A stretch of 64,000 nucleotides of DNA from Macrostomum hystrix (taxonomy: Eukaryota > Platyhelminthes > Macrostomidae), in contig CATNEN010000007.1 in assembly GCA_950097015.1 (NCBI GenBank), forward strand, positions 6,066,001 to 6,130,000. Direction: 5' to 3'. The notes beneath the pieces are model-generated. The model did no database searches and was not told the DNA's origin. It saw only the letters and a program-made list of their open reading frames with translations. Of this stretch, positions 63,480 through 64,000 are shown piece after piece (the stretch's first letter is position 1; every line of letters starts with the position of its first letter). A program made the position numbers and the translations under genes.

Positions 63480-63690
63480 TGTGCATTTGAATCGAAGTTA
63501 GTGCGCATTATATACTACTAACCGAACTACTGAGGGTTCAAATCCCAGTTAAGGTGAAAATAGTTTGTATCCTTGAAAAAAAGACAGTTGATTTCCCTTG
63601 GCTTTAGCTGTAAAATTGGCTCTACTCAGCATCAGCTGTTCTTGTCCATGGACTGACTAGCTGTACACAGCCTTTAGATGCGTACATAGC
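63480..63690 (+). mobile_element. SINE family 2, copy 3
   Basis: Box B gagggttcaaatcccag at about 63532, and 3' motif cttgtccatggactgactag at about 63646 followed by gctgtacacagcc. Lies in the ASK intron downstream of exon B. Confidence -1.
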
Positions 63691-63815
63691 TGCGGCTGAG
63701 CCGCTGTCTGTACTGTACATCTGGCCCCATACTGGGTATTGTACCAACGCTTTTATAATATTTCCTATGAGGATTCGAACTTTAGACCTTCGGTCGCGAT
63801 AAGATTATTCATAAC
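63690..63815 (-). mobile_element. tRNA-like SINE head on the minus strand
   Basis: The minus strand reads GCGACCGAAGGTCTAAAGTT then TTCGAATCC (box B). It abuts the family 2 copy in the opposite orientation. From here to 64000 I see nothing else; no next ASK exon is present. Confidence -1.
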
Positions 63816-64000
63816 ACAAATTTAGTATTCATTTATATACTTGTGATATAAGAATATCTATATTAATATGGTGAACGATACGATTATAAATCGTAATTCA
63901 TGTTTCCATCTTTTCTAATCGATATTTTGAGACACCTCAGACTACCTTTAGATTCTGATTGCGAGCTTTATAGGCGGTAAGTGAGCCCCCCCTGCAATCC

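Noticed and set aside
63765-63805. A functional tRNA gene
   Set aside because: Only box-B-like sequence is convincing; no foldable acceptor and anticodon stems found, so it is treated as a SINE head.

Overview
The window is animal nuclear DNA. Its genes are split by GT-AG introns, their products are metazoan (a two-finger GATA factor, a neuropeptide F precursor, the ciliary protein CFAP91, an ASK-family MAP3K), and the standard code fits every spliced frame. A lophotrochozoan, most likely a free-living flatworm of the Macrostomum kind, is my best guess. It rests on the NPF precursor, the minisatellite-rich introns, and two genes whose reading frame opens exactly at an acceptor with no usable AUG of its own, as expected if a flatworm-type spliced leader supplies it. 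The species is inference; the gene identities are much firmer.

Layout. 1-11974 (+): last eight coding exons of a ZnT1-type zinc exporter (SLC30A1). 15454-16980 (+): two-exon prepro-neuropeptide F. 20049-20740 (+): small two-exon Tyr/Pro-rich protein I cannot name. 20.9-22.9 kb: two arrays of one 18-bp minisatellite in opposite orientation. 23898-32266 (-): GATA-1/2/3-type factor, with a probable 5' UTR exon and promoter at 33.36-33.70 kb. 34.7-39.6 kb: intergenic arrays, two of which repeat a GATA-binding consensus. 40427-45552 (-): eleven-exon CFAP91. 45.6-53.4 kb: AT-rich, array-free stretch holding two-exon GTF2H5 (47048-49733, +), a duplicated ~0.6-kb AT-rich element and a mariner remnant. 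53498-54866 (+): NTAN1. 55377-56483 (+): THOC7. 57510-beyond 63365 (+): 5' end of an ASK1-like MAP3K, containing two homologous, phase-identical exons that look mutually exclusive.

Roughly a quarter of the window (about 17 kb by my hand tally) is minisatellite: about thirty arrays of 10-42 bp units, nearly each with its own sequence. Most lie in introns, often within 100 bp of a splice site. They create many long spurious open frames, which I left out. Two tRNA-derived SINE families are scattered through introns and spacers.

The genes do not form one pathway (zinc export, peptide signalling, transcription, cilium, TFIIH, N-degron, mRNA export, stress kinase). Most worth follow-up are the ASK exon pair with its surrounding arrays, the GATA-site arrays upstream of the GATA gene, the inverted 18-bp arrays, and the apparent leader-supplied start codons. 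All exon models come from reading frame, splice phase and remembered family sequences; no search was run.
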